From Theristus sp. LFF4_11 (Eukaryota > Nematoda > Chromadorea > Monhysterida > Xyalidae), in NCBI GenBank assembly GCA_030248135.1, contig JASANC010005087.1, forward strand, positions 1 through 64,000: a stretch of 64,000 nucleotides of DNA. Reading direction: 5' to 3'. Shown piece by piece: positions 33,537 through 46,057 of this stretch (position 1 is the first letter of the stretch; the number at the start of each line of letters is the position of its first letter). Made by a program: the position numbers and the translations under genes. The notes beneath the pieces were generated by a model, which was not told where the DNA came from, ran no database searches, and was given only the letters and a program-made list of their open reading frames with translations.

Positions 33537-35540
33537 AGAAGTCGACTTTTTGTGAATCATTATGTTTGCAGCGGTTTTTATTTTGGTATTTTTTGAGATT
33601 CAGTCAGTCGGAAACCGGACAAACAATTTTCTCGCTAATAATACAGAGATGACGTTTGGACGAGACGATTGAAACGTGATAAAGAAATAGATGAAAGTGC
33701 TTTTGTCTGGTGATCATAAACTCAAATTGTACGTATCATGATTTTGTCGTGATTTCACGTACATTCAGTCGTTTCAAACTGAAAAGGTTTGGCATTAAAA
33801 GCACGTAAAAATGAGTCCAGTTTTTTTGAATAGTACGAAAACTTAGCAATTTATGTGGTGATCGGTTTGTCTCTTTTTATTTTTCAATGATATAATCGGC
33901 CAAAAACTCACGGGATTAGAACAATTCTCTGGCAAATTCAAAAACAAAAAACAATAAACAGAGAAGTGTCCAGAGAACGCGCATTATTTCAACAGAAATT
34001 TTCAGAAAACGCATCAGAAATCAAGTTCACCATGACACAATATCGATGCTTTCAACAAAAACAAAACACGGCAAAACCGTAAATTTTGAACGATGGCAAG
34101 TAAAATAAAATACCCACAAAACAAAAAAAGACCAAATAGCTAAGGATGTCCTAAAAATAAAAACAGCTAATTTCTCAAGTCACTTTTCGGTGGAAATACA
34201 CTGCATCTCGAGTCATCACGCGAATAATTGAGCATAAAAACTGAAAGATATTGTTGTAAAGACCTGGTCTTAAGACATTGCACTCCAATGTCCAATGGTA
34301 TTTCTGTGGGTTGACCAAAAAACGTTGAACAACAAATCTTCCCTTCAGGCAATCATATACTTCTCAACACACAAAGATAGTTGTATGTGTAGGAGTGCAG
34401 TGTCTTCAGACTAGGAGTGTTACAGCAAAAATAAACTTTTAAACCCTTTGCAGATACAGATAAAATCAGGACTAGGAGGAATGCCCACTGATGCAGGAGC
34501 TCCAAGTTTGCCATAACTGAATACCCCTGGTTTTCCTGTTTGTGTGCAGAAATTTAGGGTGATTCAAAAAACTTCGGTTTTTTTGGTAATTTTTAAAAAA
34601 ACTGTTCTTTCTTAGCACCACCTTATGCTGCGACCGCTGCTTCTCCAACTCACCAGCTCTCTAAAGAATTGCCGAAAAGATTGGAGATAAAAAAATTTAA
34701 TGACCAAAAATCATGGTTTTCAATGTCCGCAACCTAAATGTAACCTTCATATGCGTAATCAAAGAGTACTCACTCAGATCGCAAAACCTGAAGCTCTCGC
34801 TTCAGCAAAATGTTCCCTCACGAGTCACGCCATGAGTTTGAAAAAGTTTTTTTATGTGCCACAGTTTGCCCAAAACCTACATGTATATCCCGGTTTGTAT
34901 GTAAACCCCCACTCCTCCGATGTTATCTGCAGAGAGTGATGATTGATAACAGTGAAATACCGCTGAATTGAATCATTGTAAAAATGGAGCAAAAATCAAT
35001 ACACTAATATGGTGCAATCCTGAAAAGAACAACGAGACAGTTTTTTGAAAACAAAAAATACCATCATAAAAGCATTAAAAAAATCTTGGTTCCAGTATAT
35101 TGTTTTTGATATTCAGTGATAATGCAGACACAAAGGGAAAAAGTGCGTGTCTAATGTCGAACACAAAGTACAAAAGGTACAAAAATAACGTGTAAAGTTC
35201 GCCCATGAACCCCCAAAAAAGAGCATTCATACATACAACCATACAACCTACTCAGTTTTTGTAAACGTTTTAGCCTGTATTGCAGGCTGCAGAGCAAAAG
35301 ATCACTTTACCTCTTACTGTCATGCTTCAATGAACAGACACTAAAAACCCGCGTTATCAACAAAGAATCTGGTTCAATCATCAAACCCCGTTTCCAAGCG
35401 TCGGTATTCGGTGCACGCCTGATGAAGCTAAGCACTGTTTTTCACACGTGTGTGCTTCGTTTCAAAAAACCTCAGCCTTATTTATCTCTTAGCCTGATCT
35501 CTTAGCCTTATTCAGTTTCGTCTTTACGGCTAAAAGATGG
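33537..35540. other. intergenic, no gene supported
   Basis: AT-rich spacer with only short chance frames on both strands. No repeat termini were recognised. Confidence 0.35.
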
Positions 35541-35785
35541 TACAGTATGGCGAATAAATAAAGCAGTCCATCAAGGCGGGATCAGTCGCAGACCAGGAGT
35601 TGTCTTTTTCAAAAAAAGACAACATAATTCCCAACATGTCTGCAAAGAAGAAACGATGAATATAATAGCACAAAGAATTTGGTACATGATAGTGTTTCTG
35701 AAACGGTTTTATCTTTCATTCAAGTTTCGCGCGCTCCTTGCACCCTGAAAAAAGCTGCCCTGTTTACTCGGTCATTCCGCATGTA
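35541..35785. mobile_element. MITE of the TACAGTATGGC family, copy 2
   Basis: Left end TACAGTATGGCGAATAAATA, right end CGGTCATTCCGCATGTA, imperfect inverted repeats. About 80% alike by eye to 54300-54568 (shared GGCGGGATCAGTCGCA and GCGCGCTCCTTGCACC). Confidence 0.65.
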
Positions 35786-35929
35786 GCATTCAAGGCTTAG
35801 CTTAGGTTTCGCTCGATGACTCAATACAAGTGCATAAGTCATCATCGTGACGTAGCACATAAATCCATTGGCGAACATTGGAACGGATGATGGAGAACAT
35901 CGAATGCGTCGCACATTTTATCCATCCAT

Positions 35930-38191
35930 TCACCAGTACGGATTGTCGTCCTTGATGTGTTTCCAGGCGCCAAACTCCGCCCAGTTCGCGAGCTGCAGCG
36001 AGGCGGCGTCGGCGGTGATGGGTGCGGGCGGAGTCGGATTCGCGGCGATCGGATCGACCCAATAGCCGTTTCGCGCGCTCTCGCGCTGTCTCAATTTCTC
36101 TTCGCGGCGTTTCCGCAGCAACGACTCGGCGACTACGACATAGTTGCGTCCGCCGTTGTTGTCCCACATCTCCGGTCGTTGCACGCCGTCGCCCGCCGTT
36201 CGATAGCCGACGCAGAACTCGAGCTGTTCGCAAACGTCCGGCTGGTCGCGCGGCAGCGTCACCGAGAACGAGAAGATGTCGAAGTAGTCGCTGCCCGACT
36301 TGTGCGCGGCGACAGCGTCCGCCGAATGCAGGCGCCACTGGTCGCACGTCCAACGGACGAACACGGACTTCTCGAAGCAGTAGTTGCGTACGCGAATGGT
36401 GCCGATCAGGCGGTGCACGTCGTTGCGAATCAGCGCGTTCTCGAGCGAAACGCCTGAGCGAGCGGAGCGATAATAAACAATGGCGCCTGAGCGTGAATTG
36501 TGGTGCAAAATGTTCTAAGCAAGGAGTTGGTTAGTTTACTTTACTTTATGTTTACTTTTTTGCAGTGTCGCACACGCGTAACTTATTGCGAGCTCTTGCA
36601 AGCTAAGTGCGCGCTCTTGAGATACAGAAACAAATATTTTCCACGCTTATCAGCCTATTTCATGGCCAATGGCAAGACACACGCTGATGCGCACCAATAT
36701 GCGCACCGGGTCGGGTGTTTGTTCGTTTTTACTCTCGTCCAAAACAGCTCTAAACACGAAAAACAGAAACCAAGTAAAAAAGCACTAGCAACTCGCGGCC
36801 GACCTTGCTTCTCTACGGCGTGATAGAATCGCACGTAGTCGCTGATCGGCTGCTCAAAGTCGAGCGTCCAGCCAGTGGGCGGCTCGCCGGCCTCGTCGTA
36901 CGAGACGCCACGGACGCGGTCCAAGGCGCGCAGCCAGTTCGTGCCGTCCGCCAGCGTCGGCTGATCGGGCGTCTCGTGGAAGTAGCGCGTCTCGTGCAGC
37001 TGCCGGCCTTTCTCGTCCGCGAACGACACAATTCGATTCAGCTTCGTTGTCGGACTGCTCGTGCTGCTGCTTGCACTCGTCGTTGCACTGTCGTCGTCGG
37101 CGTCGTTCGCACTGGCGCTCAACGGCGTTTCCTCGAGCGCGTCGACGGCTGAGCGACGTTTGTCGCTTGTGATGATCGTCGATTCGCCGACGGTCTCCGG
37201 AGGCAGGCGGCTTTTGTTCGATTGGTCGCTTGCCGAATCAGTGGCGTCATTACTGACACTATTACTGGCGAGCATGTCGTCCAGTTGGCGACGAATTGCC
37301 GTGAACGCGAACAGCGGATTCGAGTCGATCGCGAGAACGGGCGGCGACGGCGCGAACATGTCGACGATGGCAGGCGGTTGCGAGCGCGCAGCGTCCGGCA
37401 TCTGCAGCGGGGTGCCCAGCTGCACAGAAGTTGCGCGTTTTCTTTTTTGTTTTGCATTGTTTCTGTCAAAATTACAGTGTCGTCCTTGTTCGTTGTTGAA
37501 CAGTTTCACGTTTTTCACACGCGACAAACGCGTGATATAAGGTGTATCAGCATCAGCAACATACCGTACCCTATTTCCGAGACGGCAACCCTCTGACCAA
37601 TCAGCTCTCAGGAAAAAATGTTTCGGTAACACTTCGGTGATGGCCGGGAAGCGCTTGTTAAGAGCTTTGCATTGGGTCGGGTGCTCAGAAACACTCAGAA
37701 TTCACGTGCTAGTGCACCAACTATGGCTGAACCAACGATTGCATCAATCATTGCACTGGTTTGGCATGCACTTAGAAGCCGTTTCGTCAAAAAAATAAAA
37801 AAAACCGTCGTCCAACCTTCCAGCGTCGCCGGATGGTCGTCGGTGACTGTCTGGAATTGTCAACATTAGTCGTCTTCGACTTGGAATAATCAATTGAATT
37901 GTTCTTCTCAACCTTCGAATCATCATTTGGCAGCCGCACATCAACAAGCGGCTTATGACAGTGTTTGTGGAATCCATTTTTCAAACGATGACTATCGTCA
38001 GGACGCTGTTCGTGATGTTTTATTGGTGGACTTGGTGGCTTCGGCTCAATCGCAAACGGATGACGAGTGTCGGTTAAAGTGTGCGCTGCGGAATTATTGG
38101 TGAACTCTGCTGATTGGCTGCTACTGGTGTTGTGCTCGAAGCACAGCTCCGCTCCGGAGTCACGGTCCGAAATCGAGTTGAAATTGTGCAT
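35930..38191 (-). CDS. Glycogen-targeting regulatory subunit of protein phosphatase 1 (CBM21)
   Basis: Exons on the minus strand: 38191-37817, 37419-36804 and 36453-35930, phases 0 and 1, 504 residues. The middle exon carries the PP1-docking RVxF motif as KLNRIVSFADEKG (about 252-264), the usual position N-terminal to the glycogen-binding domain, then LDFEQPISDYVRF. The last exon is a CBM21 domain: VSLENA, LIGTIRVRNYCFEKSVFVRW, FDIFSFSVTLP, LEFCVGY and the WDNNGGRNY signature. By family (PPP1R3) it tethers PP1c to glycogen and glycogen synthase, promoting glycogen synthesis. The linker is Ser/Asp-rich. The last two exons are secure; the first exon (MHNFNSISDRD, ending RRRWK before GTTGGA) fits by phase and length only. 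After CBM21 comes a basic RKRREEKLRQRE helix and a Trp/Pro tail. Confidence 0.85.
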
Positions 38192-40516
38192 ATATCGTTG
38201 TTTCTTCTTGTTTCTTTCTGAAAAGTTTTCATTGTTTTTTTTTTTATCAGAGTCAGCGCAGGTTCAAGCACAAAAGCTGCTTAAAAAGCTGCAGCAAAAA
38301 GCTTTTAGCGAGTTTCTCGCACAGGAAAACTGAAAAACAAGAATAAAATAACGCGCTGATTGGCTGGAGCAGACGCTGCGGTCGAAAGGACTGCCATGCC
38401 GTTAGCACGATGCCAAGTAAAAATAAATTTTAGAAAGCGCACGTAGATTGCCAGCTAATTTACGTCAATCGAGATCGGATGAAAAAAACAAAACCACAGT
38501 TCTCATTTGGCAAGGTAAGAAACAAAGAACACAAACGCCAAAAAATCAGCGAACAGCCGCAGTTAAAACCATCGAAATAAACACGGCAATAAATCAAAGA
38601 CAAAACGCAAAAAGAGAGCCGTTTTTGACACGACTCTGAAGCGACAGAAAAACGACAAAAAGGCGAAATCAAACGCGCTTTGCACGGTCGCTTGTTTCTG
38701 ATTGAACTGAACTTTTCAATAAACAATTTTTCTGCAGCATGTTGCGGTAGAAAATTATACTTGCAAAACTCATACACACCTTGCTGGGCAGACCTTACTT
38801 TGAAGTTACACCTGTCTGAATCAATCAAATTCAAAAGTTTTTTGTTCGACCAAACCATGAAAAACTCAAGAGAAAAACATTCAAACTTGCGATAATTTAC
38901 CGCTAATTCAAACTGTTTTGGCAATAACAATACACATTTGCGTAAAATAACACAGAAAAACACGGACAACAGAAGAAAAACGTTTTCACTGTCATAGAAT
39001 CTTCTCGACTGAACACAGTTTTCCACGCGTAAAATGTGCGTGCGTCTGGTCATCCCTACCGCAAACATAACAACGTACTGCGAAAGTCAGTTGCACTTGC
39101 TGAATGCCGAAACAACAGCAAGTGTTGTCATTTATCATTGTGCGATGCATTCACGTGAAATTCAGCTGCAAAAACAGTAGCAGTATCATGTAGTGACACT
39201 GGTAAAACGTGAGACGAGAATGTTTACTGGGAAACCCGGAATGCATGTGGAAATGGTAAAAATATACGTCCCAAATGTTTCGTTTTCTATCTATTCTGCT
39301 CGCGTGTAAACATTCACAATTTTTTCAGATAAGCATCTATAAATGTCAGTGTGTTTGTTTACCGTCAAATTATGCGTTGATTGGTTGGTTCGACTTGGAA
39401 AAGAGCTGTAGTGTATTATTTCAAAAAATATATTTTCGATGTAAAATTTGTGAAAAGAAACAACGGCAGCGAGTCGCAGACATCAAAATGAATGGATTTT
39501 TCGTTTTACGATGCCTTCACACGACGGAATGATTCAAAAAAGTCAAATGAAACTTGATAGCCCCCGAGAAGTCAACTAAACTTTTAAATTCGGATCAGCG
39601 TACCTGCCAAAAAACACACAGCCAAAAATCTGTGATCCAAACCAAAATACAATGAACATCCACCATCCAGACACTTTTTATCAGAAAACATTCTTCTGTT
39701 GTGCACGTATCATAAGCTGTTTGTGGATCCGTTGCTCATTTTTTCTGCCGACGCTCTCAAAAACTCCAGCTTGGAAGCGTGTTTTTTTTGTGACAGTCCG
39801 TGAACTCATTTATCTTATTCCAAAAGGCAAATAGGTATTCGGTTTTTCAGCAGCAAACCAGTCTTCGTAACGTGAATCGGTGTAACTACTGAAGTCAAAA
39901 GTTTATCTCTCAAAACGTGGAAAGCGACACTTTAAAAGTTCTCTGGTCTCAGTTTCATTTGTAATGCAATAAAACTGCGCGGTTGAGCTACTTTTCTTTT
40001 TCAATTTGCAAAATTTGAATTTGTCTCTGAGTTTATGCTGAGAATAGCTGTCTGAAGTTTTTTGTGTCTTAGTCTGAAATCGGTGACTTTTTTTAACACG
40101 ATACGTTGTTATATTGTAAAAAAAGTTTTATTATCTTTATATATACTCACAAACAACAACAAGAGCAGCGCGCATTCAGTGTGCCTGTGTGTTTGTTTGC
40201 AACTATCTGCAACGCTATTGTCTATTTTTGCAAAGGAGGTGGAGTAATAGTAATAGTCGAATGGATACGTGGAAAAGTCGTGCAAAAAAGTGTTTTTGCA
40301 AACTGTGCAAAGCAAAAAGCAACAACAAAAAACTGGTCAAAAAGCTCCGCAGTTCAATCCCCGCAAACAGTAAGGAATAAAAAGCATCCATTTTTGGTTG
40401 TGAAGATTTTTATCAGTCAGCAAACCGCGTACATTTGCACTTTGCAGACAAAATCGTCTAAAAATAGGTTTTTTGATTGGCTCACATGTTTGTCAACAAA
40501 GTGCAACCCCAGATTA
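38192..40516. other. upstream flank and intergenic region
   Basis: A pyrimidine tract and TTTTCAG at about 38220 (minus) could end a 5'UTR intron of the PP1-subunit gene. A 202-codon minus frame at 38460-39068 has no domain, is AT-rich in composition and is probably chance. No other feature was seen. Confidence 0.3.
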
Positions 40517-40567
40517 TACAGGGTTTGCCAGAAAGTATTGGGTTACCTTTTGATTATTCATAACTCT

Positions 40568-41651
40568 TGTAATGTCCTACTTTAGCCTCATGCTTGGGAC
40601 TCGCACGCACCGTTTTCCTTGTTCGTGCTGGGAGTGTGCGGCGTTACTGCGTATTACAGGGTGCGTGTGTCCAGACGCTCAGCTACTCGTTTCTGATTGA
40701 TGGTTGTGACCGTGACTGATTGGTTTCTGTTGTTGGGTTTCAACTATTGATTGGTTGGTTCGAATTTGTTCCTTCTGTAAACTGGTTAATCCGGTGTGGT
40801 GACTTACTGCATAAATACCCGTGCCCGACTTGTTCGGTGTCAGGCAGTGTTTTATTTATTGAGCTTCTTGAGCTGCTGACCAATCCCTGTATTAAAGTCT
40901 GACAATTTTATTATGGCGGCGCCGTTTCATTTCCTCTTCTGTCTGACCATCCGAATACCGTATTACCCCCATTAAACCCCCCCCCACCATTAATCCCCCC
41001 CCACCAATAAACCCCCACCCCCCCGACCAGTTTCCAAATAATCCCCCCCCCACAAATAATCCCCCATGGGGGTTAATTGGAAACCTGTTTGAAACACATA
41101 CCCAGCGAATTCAGTGGCTGAATGCAGTGACATTAGTGAAATTGTGCTACCAAAGGCCCCAAATGGATGAGTTAATGGTAATTTCATCACAAAAGGCTGT
41201 TACAAAAGGAAATCTCTGTGAAAAGTAGAAGTTTCTGCAACTTTCTTGCCTGCCATGCAAGGTATTTTTGCCATTTTTCAACAAAACCCCACCCCTAGAA
41301 ATTTTTGTATAATAAACCCCCCCCCCACCAATAATCCCCCCCCCCACCAATAAACCCCCACCCCTAAAAGTCGCTGACGTATTAATCCCCCATGGGGGTT
41401 TATTGGGGGTAATACGGTAATAATAAAAGCAACAAAACCGGAATTGAGCTAACTGTAAATTTTTTAACGACCGGCCAACGCAAGCGCACACACACACACA
41501 ATCCAAACGTAAACTGTTCTTCCACATCTCACAAAAGTGCAGGACAGGTCGACAACCAAGCAAACGTAGCCAAGCGTGCAGATCGCCGCATCGGCGCTTG
41601 AGGCCAAGGATTCGGAAAGAGTTGGATTTCAACCAGCTCAAAACCATTACA
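40568..41651 (+). repeat. solo LTR, second copy, carrying a MITE
   Basis: Starts TGTAATG, ends CATTACA and is followed by CCCGGG as in the copy at 289-913. A TATA-like ATAAATACC lies near 40813. A G-run MITE (40956-41419) interrupts it. No internal retrotransposon sequence follows. Confidence 0.6.
40956..41419 (-). mobile_element. G-run MITE, copy 2 (reverse orientation)
   Basis: A full copy in the orientation opposite to 32291-32753, with TACCGTATTACCCCC and GGGGGTAATACGGTA ends. It is inserted in the LTR, so it is younger than the LTR insertion. Confidence 0.8.
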
Positions 41652-43101
41652 CCCGGGCACGGCATTTCACTATTTCACCGCTCTAACTTACAATCCCAAG
41701 CGTCTAACTTTTGATCTGTGCAAAATTTCAGCTTTATCGAAAAGAACACGCTTGTTGAGTTGAACAGTAAAAACAAAAAAAAAGAAAAAAAATCCAGAAA
41801 ATCGACACGTCAAAAAGTCGCTGCTAAGTTAGACACTTGGGTATGTATGTGTGTAAGTTTCAAACTTCAGCAAAATTGGCAAAGCCGTTCAAGAGTTATA
41901 AACATTTAAAAGGTGACACTCACTACTTCAGTTTACTGGCCCACCCTGTGTAAGTAGTAAAAAAGTATTGGTGATGATTATCTGAGGGAAGTTTTTGATA
42001 ACAAAAATTACGGTTGTTTTTTTCTGCAATTTTTTGAGAGCCAAAAATGTGGAACACTTATGCTATGCCAGTGCATATGTCTGTGCCCAATAAGTGCTAC
42101 TTTTTTCCGCCAAAATTTGCATGTCGTCAGTAAAGAGTTCTGGAAAGTTCTTTCAAAGAAAACGAAAAAACTTCAGGTTTCAAAATAAATAAAACTTCAG
42201 GTAGCTCTTTTATCTTTTTATTCGTCTTTGTTATTGTTCTGATAAGCCAGGATAGTTTTTCCTGGTTTTGAAAAACAGTTCAACAATAATAAACAGTGCG
42301 AAAGTTTCGTGGAATTCAGGCCAACCCAGACCCAGAATTAAAAAATGGCACGTGTGCAAAATGGTTGCTGGGACCTGCAAAACGTTCAAAAACAGGGTGC
42401 TGTACTGCTGTTCATTGTAAACAAGCTTGTTTTTTTGTGGGCTAATAAATTGAGCAGCGTGTTTGTGATTTTTTTCACCCTTTAGCGCGCTGTTTAAAAA
42501 AGATTTTCAATGCGATTTTGTTTTGTAAAACAAAACAAAAAATGAATAACCACAAGAACACAACTGCAGTCATGTTAGAAAACTAAAACAAAAAATACAT
42601 TGAAACACAAAAACGAATAGAAGATCGTCTAAAAACGCACGTATTCTTGCGCGCAGCTGAATGGGTCAGAAATTTTCAAAGAGGTCAAGAGAACAAATTG
42701 ATGACTTTTTGCAATAGCTCTGGCTATTGTCATTTTGCACAAAGGAAAAACGGTGCAGTCAATAACGAACTGTAGTTAAAAGTTTTATTGTATGCGCACA
42801 CGTTCTATTTGGACGCACCGGAAAAGCTGCTCACTTGAAAAACAACAAGAAAAGTCGCAAACTCGTGATGCATCGTTATTAAAACAGCTGCATCTGCAGT
42901 TCCGGTGCTCCTCCTCTATAACACAGGAAAGAAAAATTGCAATAACAATAACAATTTTGATCATTTTCACCTTATCAGAAAGGCTTGGTTTAGGATTAGA
43001 ACTAGGTTTAAGATTAGGAACTTACAACAAGTTTTTTCAAGCAAAATCTGATCAAAAATCAGAAAAAAATCGCTTTTAAAAAAGATTGTATACAAGCAGT
43101 T

Positions 43102-43292
43102 TCATGTTTGGCGTGAAAATTCAAAATTGAATCGGAGTGACTCGGTGTCCTTGTTATACGGCTGAGTATCATATCATATCATACACTGTCACTGCCACCA
43201 TATTTTGAACTGCCGCATCAACAACGTGTTCACATAAAATTTCAATTTCATGACGTCTGCAAGCGTATTGAGCCGCAGAACTAACAGAAAAG
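43102..43292 (+). repeat. dispersed ~180-bp repeat, copy 4
   Basis: Same family as 10672-10835 (AAAATTCAAAATTGAATCGG, GTGACTCGG, GACGTCTGCAAGCG and GCCGCAGAACTAA). A short ATCAT repeat near 43169 is an internal expansion. Confidence 0.45.
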
Positions 43293-43351
43293 ACTAATCA
43301 TGCGGATGCGCGAGCGAGCGCCAGCGAGCGGACAGCGCATCACGCATAATA

Positions 43352-44269
43352 TAGGGTGGGCCAAAAAAAAGGTTCCATTTTCAAACGGCTGTCACTGGCT
43401 GGTGTTTTAATATTATGAGCTGAAATTTTCAGCACTGATAAAACATGCGTTGCCATTTTACTGACAAAAATTTTTTTCCGATATATAATTCCTAGCGCTC
43501 ACTGTGGCAGATTTTCTAAAAAGCTCGAAAAATCAACAGATTGACTGAAATGAGTGCAAGAAAAAATTAGTATCAAGATGCGTGATTCAATTTTGAAACT
43601 GTTGCGAAGGTGACAAATTGGTCTTTTTGGATACCCGTGATAGTTCAAATCATGCGCTCAGAGTGGAAAGGTCTCACACTTGAATTGCATTTGAGCACCT
43701 CGAGCGAAATTCTGATGTTTCACAACGGACTCGAGTCAGCAGCCATGTGACTGCGACAGAAAGAATTGTTCAGTTGATTTTTTTTTGTTTTCTGTGTTGC
43801 TTTGTCTGTTAATTTGTTTCTTTTGAAAAGTTTTTCTGCGGTTTGAATAAAAACAGTGTTTCAGTTTTAGTTTTCTGCAGTTTCGTCATGGTTAAGTGGA
43901 CAGCAGAACAACGGGTCTGGTGTGCTATCTGGTGGGAGCAATCTGAAAGTTTTTCTGCAATGACTCGCCAGTTTCGCGTAAAATTCCATCCAGCCGCTGC
44001 CGCAGGACAAACCTTGATGATATTTTGAATGTCTATGAGCAATGATTCGTTGTTAAATTCTTGGTTAAAAATCCGTTTTTTTTTGAAAATATGGGAATTT
44101 TTAGACATTGTGCTGTAAAACTGAATCTACTTCACCAAACTGAATAAAAATTTTGTCAGAAAAATGGCATCACATGTTTCATCAATGCTGAAAATTTCAG
44201 CTCATAATATTGAAATACCAGCCAGTGACAGCAGTTTGAAAATGGAACCTTTTTTTGGCCCACCCTGTA
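43352..44269 (+). mobile_element. mariner-like element, decayed (copy 2)
   Basis: 0.92 kb, same family as 9657-10575 and inverted relative to it, with ~120-bp inverted repeats. The plus-strand frame from the ATG at 43888 begins MVKWTAEQRVWCAIWW and continues MTRQFRVKFHP, resembling the N-terminal HTH (DUF4817-like) of mariner-type transposases. It stops after about 47 codons; no DD(D/E) domain remains. Confidence 0.75.
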
Positions 44270-44496
44270 TGAGCCGTTATCCCCTCGCGCGCTTTTTTCA
44301 AATTTGCTCGCTGCGTCCAGCGAGCATAGTATAAGCCACAAACTTGGTTCTGTGCACACGAAACGAACATTCAAAGTTGTGCTTGGAGCCGCGACAAAAT
44401 TTTTATCCGACTACTTTTCATACGCTGTAGACACGAAAAAGATATTCTGAAATTAATGTTAATTATTCTTATATCTATTTTTTTCAGGTATGTAAT

Positions 44497-44880
44497 CAAC
44501 ATGTGTACGCCCTCTCAATTTTTACCTCCGACACTTTCACAGTCGAACAAAAATGTTTCCTGGGGTAATTTCATCCGTAGATTTTGCTGTTTGGGTTAAT
44601 TTTTTGCACAGTCAAACAAGAACGGTTCCTGGGGTAATTTCATCCGTAGAGTTTGCTGTTTGGGTTAATTTTTTGACACAACCTTGTTTTTGGGTAAAAA
44701 TTGGGCATTTTTAAAAGTTCGCACGGTTTCAACCTGGTTTTAAGTGTTCGCCCTTTCAATTTTTACCTGGGACACTTTCACAGTTGAACAAATGTTTCCT
44801 AAGGGTAATTTCATCTGTAGATTTTAAAAATTTGGTTTATTTTTTTGCCCGGGCACTTTTTTGGTCAAAATTGTGCATTT
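44497..44880. repeat. degenerate tandem repeat (GGTAATTTCATCCGTAGA units)
   Basis: Three to four imperfect units share CACAGTCGAACAA, TTCCTGGGGTAATTTCATC and TTTGGGTTAATTTTTT, with spacings of about 75 bp and about 250 bp. The array merges into the satellite that follows. Confidence 0.65.
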
Positions 44881-44959
44881 TTTGAAAGTTTGTAGCATTT
44901 TGACTGGGTATCAGTTTTTCACTCTTACAAATTTTGTCTGAGCTACGAAATGTAGGGAA

Positions 44960-45970
44960 AATGTCTAGTCCGTAGGAATTCAATGCGCTGATTAGGGATT
45001 TTGGGTTAGTTTGCTTACATGAGCAACTCTAGGTGCTGAATCGTGACGATTTCGGGCGAATCGGCGATGGAAATTGGCGAAATCGGTCCAGAAACGAAAA
45101 ACAAGAAAAGGGTGTTTTCCTGGGTAATTCAATGCGGTGATCACGAATTTAAGGTTAGTTTTTTTATGTGAGCAACTCTAGATACTGAATCGTGACGATT
45201 TCGGGCGAATCGGCTGTGGAAATTGGCGAAATCGTCCAGAAATGAAAAAGAAGAAAACTGTGTTTTCCACTGTAATTCAATACGCTGATCACGGATTTTG
45301 GGTTATTTATCTTGCGTGAGCAACTCTGGATACTGAATCGTGACGATTTCGGGCGAATCGGCCGTGGAATTTAGCGAAATAGGTCCAGAAATGAAAAACA
45401 AGAAAACGGCGTTTTCCATGGTAATTCCATGCGCTGATCACGGATTTTGGGTTAGGTTTCTTATGTGAGCAACTCTAGATACTGAATCGTGACGATTTCG
45501 GGCGAATCGGCCGTGGAAATTGGCGAAATCGGTCCAGAAACAAAAAACAAACGATTGTTTTCCAGAGTAATTCAATGCGCTGATCACGGATTTTGGGTTA
45601 GTTTTCTTACGTGAGAAACTCTAGATACTGAATCGTGACGATTTCGGGCGAATCGGCCGTGGAATTTAGCGAAATCGGTCCAGAAATGAAAAACGAGAAA
45701 ACGGTGTTTTCCAGGGTAATTCAATGCGCTGATCACGGATTTTTGGTTAGTTTTTTATGTGAGCAACTCTAGATACTGAATCGTGACGATTTCGGCGAAC
45801 CGCCGTGGAAATTAGCGAAATCGGTTTTTCCAGGGTAATTCAATGTGCTGATCACGGATTTTGGGTTAGTTTTCTTGTATTAGCAACTCTAGATACTGAA
45901 TCGTGACGATTTTGGGGAATCGGCCGTAGAAATAGCATAGGCGAAATTGGCCTAAAAACGAAAAATGAAA
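44960..45970. repeat. satellite, 147-150-bp units, seven copies
   Basis: The word GAATCGTGACGATT starts at 45038, 45187, 45334, 45484, 45630, 45778 and 45898, so the period is 146-150 bp except the last (120). Each unit also has TGATCACGGATTTTGGGTTAG and GCGAAATCGGTCCAGAAA. AATCG-TGA-CGATT is itself a short palindrome. No coding capacity. Confidence 0.9.
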
Positions 45971-46057
45971 AACCTGAGTTGTCCGGGGTTTAGAAGAATG
46001 TGTGACCAACGAATTGTGATTTTGGTCCGACCTTCGGGGCTTATGTAAAAGTCAGAA

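Larger units (their letters stand above)
40517..41952. mobile_element. mariner-like element disrupted by a nested LTR
   Basis: The left end TACAGGGTTTGCCAGAAAG and right end CTGGCCCACCCTGTGTA are diverged inverted repeats that both continue into an ACCTTTT...ATAACTCTTG segment. The left repeat is cut by the LTR at 40568. A short plus-strand frame remains between 41718 and 41909, without a recognised domain. Confidence 0.5.

Noticed and set aside
36022..36534. Arg/Ser-rich plus-strand frame of 170 codons
   Set aside because: It is the antisense of the CBM21 exon, which has clear domain homology on the minus strand.
38460..39068. 202-codon minus-strand frame
   Set aside because: AT-rich composition, no signal, domain or splice context, many Phe/Cys/Arg from T-rich DNA; likely a chance frame upstream of the PP1-subunit gene.
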